Assembly (NCBI GenBank): GCA_033439295.1
Contig: JAVTLE010000001.1
Location: 1,612,001 to 1,676,000, forward strand
Length of the DNA: 64,000 nucleotides
DNA from: Deuterostichococcus epilithicus
Taxonomy: Eukaryota; Chlorophyta; Trebouxiophyceae; Prasiolales; Stichococcaceae
Reading direction: 5' to 3'
Shown here: positions 62,837 through 64,000 of the stretch, piece by piece
Layout of the letters: the number at the start of each line of letters is the position of its first letter
How positions within the stretch are numbered: position 1 is the stretch's first letter
The notes under the pieces: model-generated
The model's input: only the letters and a program-made list of their open reading frames with translations
Databases searched by the model: none
What the model was told of the DNA's origin: nothing
Position numbers and translations under genes: made by a program

Positions 62837-64000
62837 GCTGGCCAGCAATCCTCCTGCAGATTGCATGCATGTTGGCATGGTGACTCCTTTAACTGCATGG
62901 GGCACCACGGTGCAACGCCACAACTGCTGCGGCAAGCATTCCTTGCTGCTGGACCGCATAACCGAAGTGACCGGGCTTTTCGATGCGCTGCAGATGGCAT
63001 CCCATACCCACGGCTGCACCACACGAAGGTCCGCAACCGCTTTGCGCCGCAGACGGATTTTGGCCATACGGTGCCGCACACCAGGTGATCTGATAGCTGC
63101 GGAGGCTGTGGGGCAGAAAGTGCTGCAGTCTTGCTGGATGCACACTTGGGCTCGAGTTCACTGACCTAGAGTGTGATTGGAGGTCGTTGGCTGGATCAAG
63201 CACTCAAAGTCTTGCTGGACCGCCTGCTGCTGCAGTGATCCAGGGGCCGACTCGAAGCTTGCACGGGCCGCCAAGAGGATTGGGCCGGTGAGTCCTCTGC
63301 CAGCGATGATTAAGTGCCTGCAGCAGGAGCAAGGCATTGAAGTTAGCGTGCGTTTGCAGGCAGCAATGTGCCATGCATCAGGCCCTCGCAACATGGCGCA
63401 GGACGTCTGCAGTGTTCATTCATGGTCCAGTTGACATTGCGCAATCTTAGATGCCCTGACGCAGCAATGTCATGCTGCAGCGACAGCGACAAGCCTCCGG
63501 GGAAGGTGAAGCGCGGGAGCAGTAATGTCTGTTGAGGCTTCGTGGCGGCAGCTAATTGCTTGAGAAGTATTGACGCTTGGTGCTGGAGTTATCAGCTACG
63601 ATATGTTACACATACGTTTTGGGCATGCTGGCTACTCGTTGCGACAGAATTTGGGGCTCGAGGCCGATTCCGATGCAGTTGACTGATCAACTAAGGTTAA
63701 TGTCCCAGAAGCAATCACTCTCAGCCATGCAGTCCAAACAAACCAGGCATTCTCTTCGTCAGAATCGGGCTCCACTTGGAGGGTACTGCTCGCCCTAGAA
63801 CGAAACTGCAGGCGCGCGCCACCAAAGCGTGTGCCAATAGCTGACAGCCTGCATGAATTATTGCACCACGCGACATGCCGCCGTCTGCACTCTCGTCTGT
63901 ATGTTCTCATTTTCAGTTGCCGAAAGCCTTTGAACAAACGGACCCCTTGTTGGCGTTGCAGTTTTTCCGGCCCTTGCGGCCCTTGCAAGGGTTGCGGGAG
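62837..64000. other. Terminal region without confident gene
   Basis: About 1.16 kb. A plus-strand stretch at about 63237-63289 (DPGADSKLARAAKRIGP before gtgagt) has a plausible exon look with a gcag acceptor, and a minus-strand open frame at 63988-63632 contains VEPDSDEENAWFVWTAWL. Neither could be joined to other exons or a family. One of them may belong to a gene continuing past the window. Confidence 0.35.

Overview
The window looks like nuclear DNA of a GC-rich green alga. Nearly every gene is cut into many short exons by GT-AG and sometimes GC-AG introns. An organelle-type DNA gyrase B closest in pattern to plant proteins is present, and interstitial plant-type (TTTAGGG) telomere motifs occur. 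A trebouxiophyte-like alga fits, but the species cannot be named. Six undetermined bases (near 39466-39478 and at 46824/46826) indicate a draft assembly. All gene models were built by hand from family conservation, splice sites and phase.

Layout. (1) 1-5631 (+): 3' part of a DNA gyrase subunit B gene. (2) 6525-18015 and 18685-31833 (+): two tandem paralogous giant genes of about 30-33 exons, here CslG-A and CslG-B. Each encodes an acidic N-terminus, a processive GT2 cellulose-synthase-like core with all catalytic motifs, and a C-terminal GH9 endoglucanase-like domain after the last membrane helix. In both copies the GH9 domain has lost the catalytic Asp pair, the His/Arg substrate motif and the catalytic Glu, so it reads as a fused pseudo-cellulase. 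This is the most interesting system in the window. (3) 33389-35059 (+): PPIL1-type cyclophilin. (4) 35288-37362 (-): NF-YA transcription factor subunit. (5) 37707-48049 (-): Elongator scaffold ELP1. (6) 48633-52446 (+): secreted or membrane-anchored protein with a Frizzled-like Cys-rich domain. (7) 52855-54207 (-): small single-pass membrane protein of unknown function. (8) 54960 to about 56720 (+): stand-alone biotin-protein-ligase N-terminal (glutamine-amidotransferase-like) domain protein. (9) 57498-62042 (-): DNA polymerase delta subunit 3 with a C-terminal PIP box. (10) 62459-62836 (+): LYRM1-like LYR protein. The last 1.1 kb has no confident gene.

Genome-level signals: GC-AG introns recur, including three places where CslG-A has GC and CslG-B has GT at the homologous junction. 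Exon edges with their splice sites have been copied outward into neighbouring introns in gyrB, CslG-B and ELP1. Two 14-nt micro-exons, a roughly 350-bp long inverted repeat in a CslG-B intron, and compact divergent promoters are also present. Apart from the tandem synthase pair, neighbouring genes share no pathway; this is ordinary eukaryotic gene order.
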